Shown here piece after piece: positions 7,718 through 15,427 of a stretch of DNA of 64,000 nt; the first letter of the stretch is position 1; every line of letters begins with the position of its first letter. A model generated the notes under the pieces. That model searched no databases. It was not told the origin of the DNA and saw nothing but the letters and a program-made list of their open reading frames with translations. Location of the stretch: NCBI RefSeq assembly GCF_014207235.1, contig NZ_JACHDA010000002.1, positions 558,001-622,000 on the forward strand. Reading direction: 5' to 3'. This DNA is from Sphingopyxis sp. JAI128. GTDB lineage: Bacteria; Pseudomonadota; Alphaproteobacteria; Sphingomonadales; Sphingomonadaceae. A program made the translations under genes and the position numbers.

Positions 7718-8635
7718 ATGACACAGACGGTTTTCATCGACGGCGCCGCCGGAACGACGGGCCTCGAAATCACCGAGCGGCTTGCCGGGCGCAGCGAATT
7801 TACGCTCATCGCGCTTCCCGATGCCGAACGCAAGGACGCGGCGCGGCGAGCCGAAGCGCTGAACGGCGCCGATTTCGTCATCCTGTGCCTGCCCGATGCC
7901 GCGGCGATCGAAGCAGTCGCGATGATCCGCAACGATCGCACCAAGGTGATCGACGCATCGACAGCCCACCGCGTTGCGCCTGACTGGGCCTATGGCTTTC
8001 CCGAACTGAGCATGGCGCAGCGCGAGGCGATCGCCGCCTCGACGCGTGTCAGCAATCCGGGCTGTTATCCGACCGGCTTCCTCGCGCTCGTCGCGCCGCT
8101 GGTCGCCGCGGGGGTCGTCCCGACGGACATGCGGTTCAGCGTCAACGCGGTGTCCGGCTATTCTGGAGGCGGCAAGGAATTGATCGCTCGCTTCGAAGCC
8201 GAGCCCGACATCGGCTTTCGCAGCTACGGCCTGTCGTTGAACCACAAACATGTGCCCGAAATGCAACAGGGCGCCGGCCTTGCCTACCCCCCGCTATTCG
8301 CTCCGGCAGTGGTGCCCGTCTATCGCGGGATGCTCGTCGAGGTGCCGCTCAGCTTCGATACGCCGACCGCCGACGCGGCCTTCGACACGCTCGCGGCGCA
8401 TTTCGACGGGTCGCCGCTGGTCAGCGTGCGGCGCGGCGATGAGAGCGAATTGCTGCTCAGCCAGAAGGATGCGGCGACCGACCGGATGGAACTGACCGTC
8501 TTCGCGGACCCTAGCGGCCGCCAGCTCCGCCTTGTCGCGCGATTCGACAATCTGGGCAAGGGTGCAAGCGGCGCCTGCGTCCAGAACCTCAACATCATGG
8601 CGGGTTTGCCCGAAACCGCGGGTCTGCGGCTCTAG
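7718..8635 (+). CDS. argC: N-acetyl-gamma-glutamyl-phosphate reductase
   Basis: NADPH-dependent reductase of the third step of arginine biosynthesis, converting N-acetylglutamyl-phosphate to the semialdehyde. At 305 aa it is the short, type 2 form. The N-terminal FIDGAAGTTGLEI is the dinucleotide-binding loop, VSNPGCYPTG holds the catalytic Cys116, and SGGGKELI plus LNHKHVPEM match the family. It begins 4 nt after the NlpC/P60 stop with no good ribosome binding site of its own, so translational coupling is likely. No other arg gene is nearby, which is normal where the pathway is scattered. Confidence 0.95.
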   Translation: MTQTVFIDGAAGTTGLEITERLAGRSEFTLIALPDAERKDAARRAEALNGADFVILCLPDAAAIEAVAMIRNDRTKVIDASTAHRVAPDWAYGFPELSMAQREAIAASTRVSNPGCYPTGFLALVAPLVAAGVVPTDMRFSVNAVSGYSGGGKELIARFEAEPDIGFRSYGLSLNHKHVPEMQQGAGLAYPPLFAPAVVPVYRGMLVEVPLSFDTPTADAAFDTLAAHFDGSPLVSVRRGDESELLLSQKDAATDRMELTVFADPSGRQLRLVARFDNLGKGASGACVQNLNIMAGLPETAGLRL

Positions 8636-8638
8636 CGC

Positions 8639-8854
8639 CTAATGCACCGTGTCGAGGATATCCTCGACCGACAAATAGGTGATCAGCCGTTCGATCTGGC
8701 GCCAGCGCGCGAAATGGATGTGATTGCCGAGTACCCGATATTGTTCGGCGCGCGCCGCAGCGGCAAAACCCGCTTCTTCGCCATGCAGATTAATGAGTGC
8801 ATGAGCATCCTCGACCGCGGCGCGATCGGCAAGGAAAGGGGCTGGCAGGTGCAT
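8639..8854 (-). CDS. Small conserved-looking hypothetical protein
   Basis: A 71-aa hydrophilic protein with no recognised domain, starting MHLPAPFLADRAAVEDAHAL and ending YLSVEDILDTVH. It has an alpha-helical, charged pattern that resembles small soluble proteins in sphingomonads (family memory, not a search result). The ATG at 8854 has AGGA about nine bases upstream. The gene is convergent with argC, with 3 nt between stops. The same frame stays open far upstream, antisense to the PQQ dehydrogenase, but that extension is spurious. Function unknown. Confidence 0.6.
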   Translation of the reverse strand: MHLPAPFLADRAAVEDAHALINLHGEEAGFAAAARAEQYRVLGNHIHFARWRQIERLITYLSVEDILDTVH

Positions 8855-9025
8855 CGGGTTCCTGGTCCGTTGGTGTGGCCCGCGTGATAATCCCCACCCC
8901 TTCACCGTCGCGTTCCCAACCGTGATGAACAAGCAGGTAAGGTTAACCGTGCAGGCTCCATCCCTAACCTGTTTCGCCCGCACCCACCCCTTTGACGCCG
9001 CGCCGTGCCCGTGTAGACAGTCGCA

Positions 9026-10369
9026 ATGCGCAAGATCCTGAAATATGCCGCCCTCGCCCTGTTGCTGCTGCTGATCGCCGGCGGCATCGCATTTTATGTC
9101 ATGTCGCGGCCCGATGTCGCGCGCTTTTCGACCGCCGAACTCAGCGGTCGGGTGCCGGTGATGGCGTCGCAGCGGACCGAGACATTTCCGACGATCAACG
9201 TGCCCGAGGCGACAAGCTGGCCCGCCGGACAGGCGCCGCGCGCCGCGCAGGGGCTGGCCGTGGCGCGCTTCGCCGAGGGGCTCGACCATCCGCGCACCAT
9301 ATTGGTTCTGCCGAACGGCGATGTGCTCGTCGCCGAATCGCAGAGCCCGCCGCGCGACACATCGGGGGTCGAGGGCAAGATCATGAGCAGCCTGATGGGC
9401 AAGGGCGGCACCGGCCGCCGCCCGTCGGCGAACCGGATCACCCTGCTCCGCGACGCAGACGGCGACGGCGAGGCCGAGGTCAAGACCGCCTATATCACAG
9501 GGCTCAACTCGCCCTATGGCATGGCGCTGGTCGGCTCGACGCTCTACGTCGCCAATACCGACGCGCTGCTCGCCTTCCCCTATGTCGCGGGCGAAACGAA
9601 GATGAGCGGCAAGCCCGCCAAGATCGTCGACCTGCCCGCCAAGGGCACCAACCGGCACTGGACCAAGAGCCTTGCCGCCGCGCCGAACGGCTGGCTCTAT
9701 ATCGGCGTCGGCGCCGACTCCAACATCGGCGAAGCGGGGATGAACCGCGAATTCCGCCGCGCCAGCGTGCTCGAGGTGCGGCCCGAGAATAAATATATGC
9801 GCACCTTCGCCGCCGGCATCCGCAACCCCGTTGGCCTCGGATTCTATCCCGGCAGCGACCGGCTGTGGACCGTCGTCAACGAACGCGACATGCTCGGCAG
9901 CGACCTTGTCCCCGACTATATGACCGACGTCGCCGAGGGCGATTTCTACGGCTGGCCGTGGTATTATTGGGGGGGCTACATCGACCCGCGCGTCGAACCC
10001 GAGGCCGAGGATCGGCGCCAATATGTCAAGCGTCCCGAATATGGCCTCGGCGCCCACACCGCGCCGCTGGGCTTCACCTTCACCGAAGGGCTTAACCTTG
10101 GCGATCGCTGGGCGAACGGCGCGCTGATCGCGCTGCACGGATCGTGGAACCGCGAACCCGTGGCCGGGTACAGCGTCGTGTTCGTCAAGTTCGGCGCGAA
10201 CGGCAAGCCCGTCGACGCCCTGCCCGTCACCCTGCTCGACCGGTTCCTGGCCAAGGACGGGAAAACCACCCGCGGCCGCCCGGCCGACGTCAAGGTTGCG
10301 AAGGACGGCAGCGCGCTGGTCGCCGACGATACCGGCGGGGTGATCTGGCGGGTCGCGAAGGCCGAATAA
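9026..10369 (+). CDS. PQQ-dependent sugar (sorbosone-type) dehydrogenase, membrane-anchored
   Basis: A 447-aa periplasm-facing protein. The N-terminal helix YAALALLLLLIAGGIAFYVM is a signal anchor. The body is a six-bladed beta-propeller of the glucose/sorbosone dehydrogenase family: FAEGLDHPRTILVLPNGDVL, DADGDGEAE, GLNSPYGMAL, SLAAAPNGWLYIGVGADSN, FAAGIRNPVGLGF and the closing GRPADVKVAKDGSALVADD blade. These repeats supply PQQ and calcium sites in relatives that oxidise aldoses to lactones. No PQQ biosynthesis gene is in view, so cofactor supply cannot be judged. It is monocistronic and followed at once by a bidirectional terminator shared with dnaN. Confidence 0.88.
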   Translation: MRKILKYAALALLLLLIAGGIAFYVMSRPDVARFSTAELSGRVPVMASQRTETFPTINVPEATSWPAGQAPRAAQGLAVARFAEGLDHPRTILVLPNGDVLVAESQSPPRDTSGVEGKIMSSLMGKGGTGRRPSANRITLLRDADGDGEAEVKTAYITGLNSPYGMALVGSTLYVANTDALLAFPYVAGETKMSGKPAKIVDLPAKGTNRHWTKSLAAAPNGWLYIGVGADSNIGEAGMNREFRRASVLEVRPENKYMRTFAAGIRNPVGLGFYPGSDRLWTVVNERDMLGSDLVPDYMTDVAEGDFYGWPWYYWGGYIDPRVEPEAEDRRQYVKRPEYGLGAHTAPLGFTFTEGLNLGDRWANGALIALHGSWNREPVAGYSVVFVKFGANGKPVDALPVTLLDRFLAKDGKTTRGRPADVKVAKDGSALVADDTGGVIWRVAKAE

Positions 10370-10370
10370 G

Positions 10371-10399
10371 AAAAGGCCCCGCAATCGCAGGGCCTTTTT
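10371..10399. terminator. Bidirectional intrinsic terminator between the PQQ dehydrogenase and dnaN
   Basis: A 9-bp perfect stem AAAAGGCCC/GGGCCTTTT closes a 10-base loop. It carries a T run on the plus strand and, by symmetry, on the minus strand. It sits between two convergent stops (10369 and 10420), so it can end both transcripts. Confidence 0.9.
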
Positions 10400-10419
10400 C
10401 ATTTGCCGTTTGAAGGTCC

Positions 10420-11535
10420 TCAGACCCGCATCGGCATCAGCACATAGAGCGCCGGGCTCTTTTCGCTTTCGCGGATCAGCGTCGGCGCATTGGCGTCGGC
10501 AAGGTGGAGTTCGACGCTGTCGCCGTCGACCTGGCCCAAGATGTCGCTGAGATAGCGCGCGTTGAAGCCGATCTCCATCGCGTCGCTGTCGTAGCCGGCG
10601 GCGAGTTCTTCGGCGGCGGTGCCGTTCTCGGGGCTGGTCACCGAGAGGGTGATGCGGTCCTTGTCGAGCCCGACCTTGACCGCGCGCGTCTTTTCGCTGG
10701 CGATGGTCGAGACGCGATCGACACCCTGGAACAGGCTCTTCGGGTCGACCTTGAGCAGCTTGTCGTTCGCGGTCGGGATGACGCGGCTGTAATCGGGAAA
10801 AGTGCCGTCGATCAGCTTCGAGGTCAGGATTGCATTGCCGAGCTGGAAGCGGACCTTGCTCGCCGACAGGCTGATTTCGACATTGCCTTCGGCCTCGTCG
10901 AGCAGTTTGCGGATCTCGGTGACGCATTTGCGTGGCACGATGACGTCGGGCATCGATGCGGCGCCGTCGGGGCGCGTCACCGTGTAGCGCGCGAGGCGGT
11001 GGCCGTCGGTCGCCGCAGCTTTCAGCACCGGGCCCGAGGCATCCTCGGCGACATGCAGGAAAATGCCGTTGAGGTAGTAGCGCGTTTCCTCGGTCGAGAT
11101 CGCGAAGCGCGTCTTGTCGATGATCTGGATCAGTTCGGCAACGGGCAGTTCGAAATTGGTCGGCAGGTCGCCTTCTGCGATCACCGGGAAATCGTCGCGC
11201 GGCAGCGTCGGCAGGTTGAAGTTCGAGCGGCCGGCCTTGACCTGCATCTTGCCCTCGGCGGCGGCGAGGCTGACTTCCGACCCCTCGGGCAGCTTGCGGG
11301 CGATTTCGAACAGGGTGTGTGCCGAAACCGTCGTCGTGCCCGGCGTTTCGACCTTGGCCGCGATCGTTTCGACGACCTGCAGGTCGAGGTCGGTCGCCAT
11401 CAATTTGAGCTGGCCCGACGCATCGGCTTCGATCAGCACGTTGGAAAGGATCGGGATCGTATTGCGCCGTTCGACCACCGACTGAACGTGGCCGAGGCTC
11501 TTCAACAACACTGCGCGTTCGATCGTCGCTTTCAT
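10420..11535 (-). CDS. dnaN: DNA polymerase III beta subunit (sliding clamp)
   Basis: A 371-aa protein forming the dimeric ring that tethers DNA polymerase III to DNA. It has the three repeated clamp domains. The start MKATIERAVLLKSLGHVQSVVERRNTIPILSNVLIEA and the end SPALYVLMPMRV are diagnostic, and the length matches the family. Its neighbours are unrelated: dnaA, recF and gyrB, which adjoin dnaN in many bacteria, are absent here, as is common in alphaproteobacteria. It therefore does not mark the replication origin. The ATG at 11535 is preceded by GGAT-rich sequence only. The PQQ-gene terminator also serves this transcript. Confidence 0.97.
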   Translation of the reverse strand: MKATIERAVLLKSLGHVQSVVERRNTIPILSNVLIEADASGQLKLMATDLDLQVVETIAAKVETPGTTTVSAHTLFEIARKLPEGSEVSLAAAEGKMQVKAGRSNFNLPTLPRDDFPVIAEGDLPTNFELPVAELIQIIDKTRFAISTEETRYYLNGIFLHVAEDASGPVLKAAATDGHRLARYTVTRPDGAASMPDVIVPRKCVTEIRKLLDEAEGNVEISLSASKVRFQLGNAILTSKLIDGTFPDYSRVIPTANDKLLKVDPKSLFQGVDRVSTIASEKTRAVKVGLDKDRITLSVTSPENGTAAEELAAGYDSDAMEIGFNARYLSDILGQVDGDSVELHLADANAPTLIRESEKSPALYVLMPMRV

Positions 11536-11707
11536 TCTAAATCCGCCATCCCTGTATGTGCCGCGGGAAAAGTCCCTGAGGGACAGACCATCGGAGGCGA
11601 TTCGTGCCCCGATTCTGGCCCCTGAAAATGTCCACCTTCCTTAACGCACGCACCGCATCGCGCAAGCCATGCTTGCAAAGCATCCCCAATCGCGCAAACG
11701 AGGAGCG

Positions 11708-12205
11708 ATGCGGCGCTGGGCCACTCTTTTCCTCATGCTGACGGCGGTGCCCGCAGCAACGCTTGCGGCCGCCCCGACCGCGCTCGGCATTTTCGACGGC
11801 TGGGGCGCGTTCCGCGATCCCGCCACCCCGCGCTGCTACGCCCTCGCCGCCCCCTCCGCGACGATCGGCACGCCGCAAGTGAAAGCCTATGCCAGCGTCG
11901 GCTATTGGCCGAAGTCGCGTATACGCGGCCAATTCTATGTCCGCCTGTCGAAGCCGCGCGCGCCGGATCGCGACCTGCGCCTGACGATCGGCAGCCGCCA
12001 CTTCATCCTGACCGGCAACGGCACGCATGGTTGGGCCAGCGACCCGCGCATGGACGCGGCGATCGTTGCCGCAATGCGGTCGGCGCCGAGCATGAGCGTC
12101 GAAAGCGGGACCGCCGCCGGCGGCGCGATCGCCGACACGTACCGGCTGCGCGGTGCCGCGACCGCGATCGATGCAGCGGCGCTGGGTTGCGCGAAGCTGC
12201 GCTGA
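11708..12205 (+). CDS. Exported IalB-like (invasion-associated locus B family) protein
   Basis: A 165-aa protein with a cleavable signal peptide (MRRWATLFLMLTAVPAATLAAAP). The mature part begins with a GIFDGWGAFRDPATPRCYALA segment and has paired cysteines, with further strands VKAYASVGYWPKSRIRGQFYVRLSK and FILTGNGTHGWASDPRMDAAIVAAMR. That order fits the IalB family of small periplasmic or outer-membrane-associated proteins; the match is by pattern only and remote. The ATG at 11708 sits in GAGGAGCGATG. An in-frame ATG at 11669 would add 13 residues before the signal peptide and is less likely. It is divergent from dnaN. Confidence 0.65.
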   Translation: MRRWATLFLMLTAVPAATLAAAPTALGIFDGWGAFRDPATPRCYALAAPSATIGTPQVKAYASVGYWPKSRIRGQFYVRLSKPRAPDRDLRLTIGSRHFILTGNGTHGWASDPRMDAAIVAAMRSAPSMSVESGTAAGGAIADTYRLRGAATAIDAAALGCAKLR

Positions 12206-12320
12206 GCCGGTTTCGGGTAATGGCGGATTTCTGCCGAACTTCACTCGCGATTCGTGTTTTCCCTTCCCCTTCGTCGCGCCGGGCCCGACCAGCCATCCAG
12301 CGTCCGCCGATGCCGCGCAC

Positions 12321-12347
12321 GGATTCCGGATCAAGTCCGGGGTGACG
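12321..12347. repeat. Half copy of the GTCACCCCGGACTTGATCC palindrome, inside a gene-free gap
   Basis: GGATTCCGGATCAAGTCCGG followed by GGTGACG matches one arm of the full elements at 14764 and 48225. It lies in a 341-base gap (12206-12546) with no supported gene. That gap also holds two diverged direct copies of a stretch around AACTTCACTCGC (near 12237 and 12392), each followed by CGCGCCGGGC-like sequence, suggesting an old local duplication. Nothing else was recognised there. Confidence 0.6.
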
Positions 12348-12546
12348 AAAGAAGACCAAAAGGCACTTTCACGAAACGGCGGAAAACTGCGCAACTTCAC
12401 TCGCAAATCGCATCTCGTCGCGCGCGCCGGGCGAGGCCGAAGCCCGACTGTTGCCGTTGGCAGGAAAGCTGTGTCGCAGGTCATTGCCGGTCAGGCTAGA
12501 CCGGCGCCATATTGTAGGACAGCGATTTCGGGACGGACCTGACGCG

Positions 12547-13239
12547 ATGAAAACGATCGGCCTGATCGGCGGTTTGAGCTGGGAAAGCTCGGCGCAATAT
12601 TACCGCCTGCTCAACGAAGCTGTGCGTCAGCGGATGGGCGGGCTCCATTCGGCTCGCGTCCTTCTGCTGTCGCTCGATTTCGCGCCCATCGCCGAATATC
12701 AGGCGAGCGGCGACTGGGACGTGCTCGACACCCAGATGGCGGACGCGGCCCGATCATTGGCTGCGGGCGGCGCCGAACTGCTGCTGATCTGTGCGAACAC
12801 CATGCATCTTTGCGCAGAAGCGGTCGAGGCGGCGACACCCGTACCGCTGCTGCACATCGCCGACCCGGCCATCGCCGCGATCAAGGCGGCGGGATTCGCG
12901 CGCGTTGGCCTGCTCGGCACGGCTTTCACGATGGAAAAGCCTTTCTATACCGCGCGGATGGCAGCCGCGGGGATCGAGGCGATGATCCCCGGCGATGCCG
13001 ATCGCGCGATCGTCCATGGCATCATCTATGACGAGCTGGTGCAAGGCGTGATCCGCGACGCGTCGCGCGCCGAATATCGCCGGATCATCGCCGCGCTGGT
13101 CGCCGGCGGCGCCGAGGCGATCGTCCTCGGCTGCACCGAAATCATGCTGCTGGTCGGCGAGGCGGACAGCCCCGTCCCGTTGTTCGACACGCTGGCACTG
13201 CACGTCGATGCAGCGGTCGAGGCAGCCTTGGCCGCCTAA
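12547..13239 (+). CDS. Aspartate/glutamate racemase family protein
   Basis: A 230-aa enzyme expected to interconvert L- and D-aspartate or a related amino acid using two cysteines as acid/base pair. Both are present: LLICANTMH with Cys82 and IVLGCTEI with Cys196. The N-terminal MKTIGLIGGLSWESSAQYY is the classic YgeA/aspartate-racemase start rather than that of MurI, which differs in this region. The ATG at 12547 follows CGGACCTGACGCG, with no strong ribosome binding site. It is convergent with the LysR regulator, overlapping its stop by 4 nt. A wall or amino-acid catabolic role is possible; the substrate is uncertain. Confidence 0.9.
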   Translation: MKTIGLIGGLSWESSAQYYRLLNEAVRQRMGGLHSARVLLLSLDFAPIAEYQASGDWDVLDTQMADAARSLAAGGAELLLICANTMHLCAEAVEAATPVPLLHIADPAIAAIKAAGFARVGLLGTAFTMEKPFYTARMAAAGIEAMIPGDADRAIVHGIIYDELVQGVIRDASRAEYRRIIAALVAGGAEAIVLGCTEIMLLVGEADSPVPLFDTLALHVDAAVEAALAA

Positions 13240-14117
13240 GTCCGGGCGAGCTTCGTCAATTCGGCGGCGAGGAAATCGAGCACGAGCCGGACGCGGGGAA
13301 CGTGGCGCAGCCGTTCATGGGTGAGCAGCCACAGCCCCGTCGTATCTTCAGCCTTGGGTGGGATGCAGCGGATCAAATCGGGTTCGCGGTCGGCGATGAA
13401 GGCGGGCAGGATCGTGAGCCCCATGCCCGAGCGCACGCCCGCCAGCAGCCCGGTGCCGGTGTCATATTTCATCACCACCGACTCTTCGAGCCGATATTGC
13501 CGCAGCCACGCCTGATAGGGTTCCCAGACATAGCCGCCGCCGCCGATGAAGGGGTGCGTGGCAAGTTCCTCACGCGTGTGCGGGATGCCGTGCAAATCGG
13601 CATAGTCGCGGCTGCAATAGACGGTCCACGGATTGTCCGCGATGCGCCGCCCGACGAGGCCGCCGCCGCTCGGCTGCTTGCTGCTGCGGATCGCGATGTC
13701 CGCCGCGCCGGCCGCAAGGTCGCGCGGCTCGTCTGCCGTATCGAGCTGGATGTGGATGCCCGGATGCGCGACGCGCAGGTCGCGCAGGATCGGCGGCAGG
13801 ATCGTCACCGCAAAGATTTCCATCGTCGTCAGGCTGACCGTTCCCCCGGCGTCGCGCGATCGCGCGCCCGCGGCCTCGCCGAAACGGTCAGCGGCATCGC
13901 GCACCGCCATCGCGCTCGCCATCATCGCCTCGCCCACCGGGGTCAATGCGTAGCCGGCCTGCCGGCGTTCGAACAGGTTGAGCCCCGTAGCGTCCTCGAG
14001 CGCCGCGATACGGCGCGCGACGGTGGTCTGGCTGACGCGCATCGATTGCGCCGCCGACAGCGTGCTGCCGGTTTCGGCGACGGCCAGAAAGGCCTTCAGG
14101 TCGTTCCAATCATACAT
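13236..14117 (-). CDS. LysR family transcriptional regulator
   Basis: A 293-aa regulator. The N-terminal winged helix-turn-helix spans DLKAFLAVAETGSTLSAAQS through QTTVARRIAALEDATGLNLFERR, followed by a linker helix and a periplasmic-binding-protein-like effector domain (VSLTTMEIFAVTILPPILRDL to GMGLTILPAFIADREPDLIR). LysR proteins usually control a divergent gene. Here the divergent neighbour is the urcA-like gene 148 nt away, and that gap holds a partial palindrome ATTCTGCAATTTTGCAGAAT (14150-14169), an inverted repeat with arms ATTCTGCAA/TTGCAGAAT that could be its operator. It overlaps the racemase stop by 4 nt. Confidence 0.93.
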   Translation of the reverse strand: MYDWNDLKAFLAVAETGSTLSAAQSMRVSQTTVARRIAALEDATGLNLFERRQAGYALTPVGEAMMASAMAVRDAADRFGEAAGARSRDAGGTVSLTTMEIFAVTILPPILRDLRVAHPGIHIQLDTADEPRDLAAGAADIAIRSSKQPSGGGLVGRRIADNPWTVYCSRDYADLHGIPHTREELATHPFIGGGGYVWEPYQAWLRQYRLEESVVMKYDTGTGLLAGVRSGMGLTILPAFIADREPDLIRCIPPKAEDTTGLWLLTHERLRHVPRVRLVLDFLAAELTKLART

Positions 14118-14149
14118 GACGCCTTGTGCGACATAATGCGCGGGCGCTC

Positions 14150-14169
14150 ATTCTGCAATTTTGCAGAAT
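14150..14169. promoter_or_regulatory. Perfect inverted repeat, candidate LysR-type operator
   Basis: ATTCTGCAAT/TTTGCAGAAT forms arms ATTCTGCAA and TTGCAGAAT around a 2-base centre. It lies between the LysR gene start (14117) and the urcA-like gene (14266). Position and symmetry suit an autoregulatory site, but no T-N11-A spacing test was decisive. Confidence 0.5.
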
Positions 14170-14265
14170 GGTCGGGCAAACTCGTTGCTCCCGCCGCACC
14201 TGCCGATCCCTTATCCCTGTGTCACCGGCTTCCTCCCCTCCTCAGCCGGACGATGGAGACACGAG

Positions 14266-14595
14266 ATGCAAAAGCTTCTGATCCTCGCCGCCCTTGCTGC
14301 CGCAACGGTCGGCCAGCCCGTAGCGGCACAAACCGCGCCCGCAAATTCGAGCGTCGCCGTGACACACAAGGACCTCGACCTTCGGACCGAGGCCGGCACG
14401 AGGGCGCTCGACCGCCGCATCTGGCGCGCCGTCGTCGAGGTGTGCGGCACGGCGCCCGATTTCGACATCGCGGGCAAGAATGACGTGCGACAATGCCGCC
14501 GCGATACGCGCGCCCTCGCGTCGGCGCAGGCCGACGTCGTGATCGCCAGCGCGACGCGCGACCAGCCGATCCGGGTCAGTTCGTTCCGCAAGTGA
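14266..14595 (+). CDS. UrcA family exported protein
   Basis: A 109-aa protein with a signal peptide (MQKLLILAALAAATVGQPVAAQ). The mature domain VTHKDLDLRTEAGTRALDRRIWRAVVEVCG is the UrcA pattern: a YADLDLsTpAG-like strand, a helix with R(I/L)..A...VC, and a second cysteine in DVRQCRR that likely pairs with the first. UrcA proteins are abundant in sphingomonads and Caulobacter; their role is unknown. GGAG lies seven bases before the ATG at 14266. A terminator follows, so it is a single-gene unit. The 148-nt upstream gap contains the palindrome at 14150-14169 shared with the divergent LysR gene. Confidence 0.88.
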   Translation: MQKLLILAALAAATVGQPVAAQTAPANSSVAVTHKDLDLRTEAGTRALDRRIWRAVVEVCGTAPDFDIAGKNDVRQCRRDTRALASAQADVVIASATRDQPIRVSSFRK

Positions 14596-14623
14596 CCGGC
14601 GGACCCAAGTTGCAGGGTTCGCC

Positions 14624-14668
14624 AAAGCCGGGATCGTGATTCGGGCACGATCACGGTCCCGGCTTTTC
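14624..14668 (+). terminator. Intrinsic terminator after the urcA-like gene
   Basis: A long hairpin whose outer stem is AAAGCCGGGA/TCCCGGCTTT and whose inner arms are ATCGTGATTC/GGCACGATCAC-like. It ends in TTTTCTT, 28 nt after the stop. Confidence 0.85.
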
Positions 14669-14763
14669 TTGTGGATTATGTGCCGTCCCATGCCCCTCGC
14701 CGGTGGCGTCGAGCCGGACTTCGGCGGCTGCGGGGGTGGTGAGCCGTCACAGTCAGCCCCCCT

Positions 14764-14836
14764 CGTCACCCCGGACTTGATCCGGGGTCCATGACTTCGA
14801 CGCCGCGATGGATCCCGGATCAAGTCCGGGATGACG
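14764..14836. repeat. GTCACCCCGGACTTGATCC palindromic repeat, full copy
   Basis: CGTCACCCCGGACTTGATCC at the left is mirrored by GGATCAAGTCCGGGATGACG at the right around a centre of about 30 bases. The same element occurs at 48225-48297 and as a half copy at 12321. It lies in a 325-base gap (14596-14920) that holds the terminator, this repeat and a short CCTCCC hairpin, and no gene. This end sequence is common between genes in Sphingomonadaceae and Caulobacterales genomes. Confidence 0.85.
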
Positions 14837-14848
14837 ATGGGTGGAATA

Positions 14849-14878
14849 TCCTCCCTGTGGCGCAGCCATGGGGAGGAT
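14849..14878. repeat. Short form of the TCCTCCCTGTGGCG element
   Basis: TCCTCCC and GGGGAGGA flank TGTGGCGCAGCCAT, making a small hairpin. The left half is identical to the ends of the longer elements at 16181 and 20163, so this looks like a deletion derivative of the same family. Confidence 0.7.
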
Positions 14879-14920
14879 TAAGGACGCAACCGGTCGGAAG
14901 CTGCCGGCGCAAATCTTTCC

Positions 14921-15313
14921 TCAATCCCGCGCGTCGAACGCCATTCGCGCCCGCGCTACCCTTTCCAGATTGGCCTCTGCCCACACCCACACGCCGCAAA
15001 AGGCTTCGCCCAAACTATGTCCGAGGTCGGTCAGGCAATATTCGACCTTGGGCGGGACGACCGGATGGACGGTGCGCACCACCAGGCCGTCGCGCTCCAT
15101 CGCGCGCAGCGTCTGCGTCAACATCTTCTGGCTGATGCCGGGCACGCGGCGCGACAATTCGGTGAAGCGGCAGGTTCCATGGTCCTCCAACTCTTCGAGA
15201 ACGAGCAGGGTCCATTTGTCGGCAACTCGACCGATGAGTTCGTTGACGAGCGTTTCGACGCGCGGATCGACCGGCACGTTCGGATCATAGGCAATTTTTT
15301 GGGGCGTCGGCAT
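14921..15313 (-). CDS. HxlR family transcriptional regulator
   Basis: A 130-aa single-domain winged helix-turn-helix regulator. The family pattern is clear: VADKWTLLVLEELEDHGTCRFTELSRRVPGISQKMLTQTLRAMERDGLV, then the wing VPPKVEYCLTDLGHSL. HxlR/YodB-type proteins often sense electrophiles through cysteines; candidate cysteines are in GTCRF, EYCLT and AFCGV. It is divergent from an SDR gene, the usual target layout, and the 114-nt gap carries a perfect palindrome at 15365-15383. The ATG at 15313 has no strong ribosome binding site. It probably represses the SDR and itself (inference). Confidence 0.93.
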   Translation of the reverse strand: MPTPQKIAYDPNVPVDPRVETLVNELIGRVADKWTLLVLEELEDHGTCRFTELSRRVPGISQKMLTQTLRAMERDGLVVRTVHPVVPPKVEYCLTDLGHSLGEAFCGVWVWAEANLERVARARMAFDARD

Positions 15314-15364
15314 GGCGGAAAATCCAAATCTCTCTTTTGGGTAACTATGGCACTTCCGGGTGCC

Positions 15365-15383
15365 TACTTTCTTTTGGAAAGTA
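15365..15383. promoter_or_regulatory. Candidate HxlR operator between regulator and SDR
   Basis: TACTTTC-TTTTG-GAAAGTA is a perfect 7-bp inverted repeat with a 5-base centre, like the TACTT/AAGTA sites of the HxlR/YodB family. A second inverted repeat, GGCAC-TTCCGG-GTGCC, lies just left of it at 15349-15364. Both fall between the divergent starts at 15313 and 15428. Confidence 0.65.
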
Positions 15384-15427
15384 TAGGGATATCTAGGTCC
15401 TCTCACCACCCCCAAAGGAGGCAATCC

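Noticed and set aside
8855-10927. Long minus-strand open frame antisense to the PQQ dehydrogenase and the dnaN end
   Set aside because: It reads Gly/Arg/Ala-rich random sequence and is explained by high GC; only the final 71 residues (8639-8854) have a ribosome binding site and a sensible protein pattern.
10420-11535. dnaN as a marker of the replication origin
   Set aside because: No dnaA, recF or DnaA-box cluster lies nearby; dnaN is located away from oriC in many alphaproteobacteria.
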